A stretch of DNA of 64,000 nt, taken from Actibacterium ureilyticum (GTDB lineage Bacteria > Pseudomonadota > Alphaproteobacteria > Rhodobacterales > Rhodobacteraceae). The stretch is from assembly GCF_002285435.1 (NCBI RefSeq), contig NZ_NSBT01000011.1:1-64000 (forward strand). Direction: 5' to 3'. Within the stretch, counting starts at the first letter, position 1, and every line of letters begins with the position of its first letter. Positions 63,180 to 64,000 of this stretch are shown piece by piece. A program made the position numbers and the translations under genes. The notes beneath the pieces are model-generated. The model saw only the letters and a list, made by a program, of their open reading frames with translations, was not told the DNA's origin and did not search any database.

Positions 63180-64000
<821 letters not shown>

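Overview
The window comes from a high-GC alphaproteobacterium, most likely a member of the Rhodobacterales (Roseobacter/Rhodobacter group). The evidence is the rpmH-rnpA-yidD / yidC-MOSC-yihA-argB block, a BztABCD amino-acid ABC operon, an RluC-HAD-ATP12 string, two LuxR/LuxI pairs, a short-lid adenylate kinase after secY, and a long ribosomal-protein locus containing Rhodobacterales-style insertions.

Region 1 (1 to about 16.8 kb) is an accessory island of visibly lower GC that abuts the 3' end of a tRNA-Arg(ACG) gene at 16817-16893. It holds, in order: a compact tyrosine recombinase; a Hint-domain protein; IS66 debris; a HEPN protein followed by a membrane protein with a candidate PD-(D/E)xK-like nuclease region; a second recombinase broken by a stop codon exactly at its catalytic arginine; an RNA-repair pair (HD/polynucleotide kinase plus Rnl2-like RNA ligase); IS3-family wreckage and a possible relaxase tail; and a five-gene biosynthetic operon (GHMP kinase, cysteine-synthase-like PLP enzyme, GshB-like ATP-grasp, MFS exporter, second ATP-grasp) divergent from a luxR-luxI pair. 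The last is the best candidate for an undescribed system: a quorum-sensing-linked route to a small amino-acid-derived or dipeptide product. A 114-bp near-identical repeat occurs twice in the island.

Region 2 (16.9-44.6 kb) is core chromosome: a sensor kinase, a flavin disulfide oxidoreductase and a TVP38-type membrane protein; rpmH, rnpA, yidD, ttcA, a degenerate-GGDEF/EAL protein, yidC, MOSC, yihA; an SDR; argB, a ferredoxin-like protein and a SixA-like phosphatase; the bztABCD operon; ATP12, HAD phosphatase, RluC and CrcB in tightly overlapping order; cytochrome b561 and cytochrome c'; rarA; a Deg protease; and a second LuxI/LuxR pair facing a small unknown gene.

Region 3 (44.6-64 kb) is the ribosomal locus, read on the minus strand from tuf (cut by the window end) to rplQ. 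It is interrupted at three places: between rplW and rplB by a methyltransferase and a DUF1097-GFA fusion on the opposite strand; between rplP and rpmC by a 2OG-Fe(II) oxygenase and a Doc-type toxin-antitoxin pair; and between rpmD and rplO by a DUF1127 gene behind an intrinsic terminator. All calls rest on reading the sequence and on family knowledge; no database search was run.
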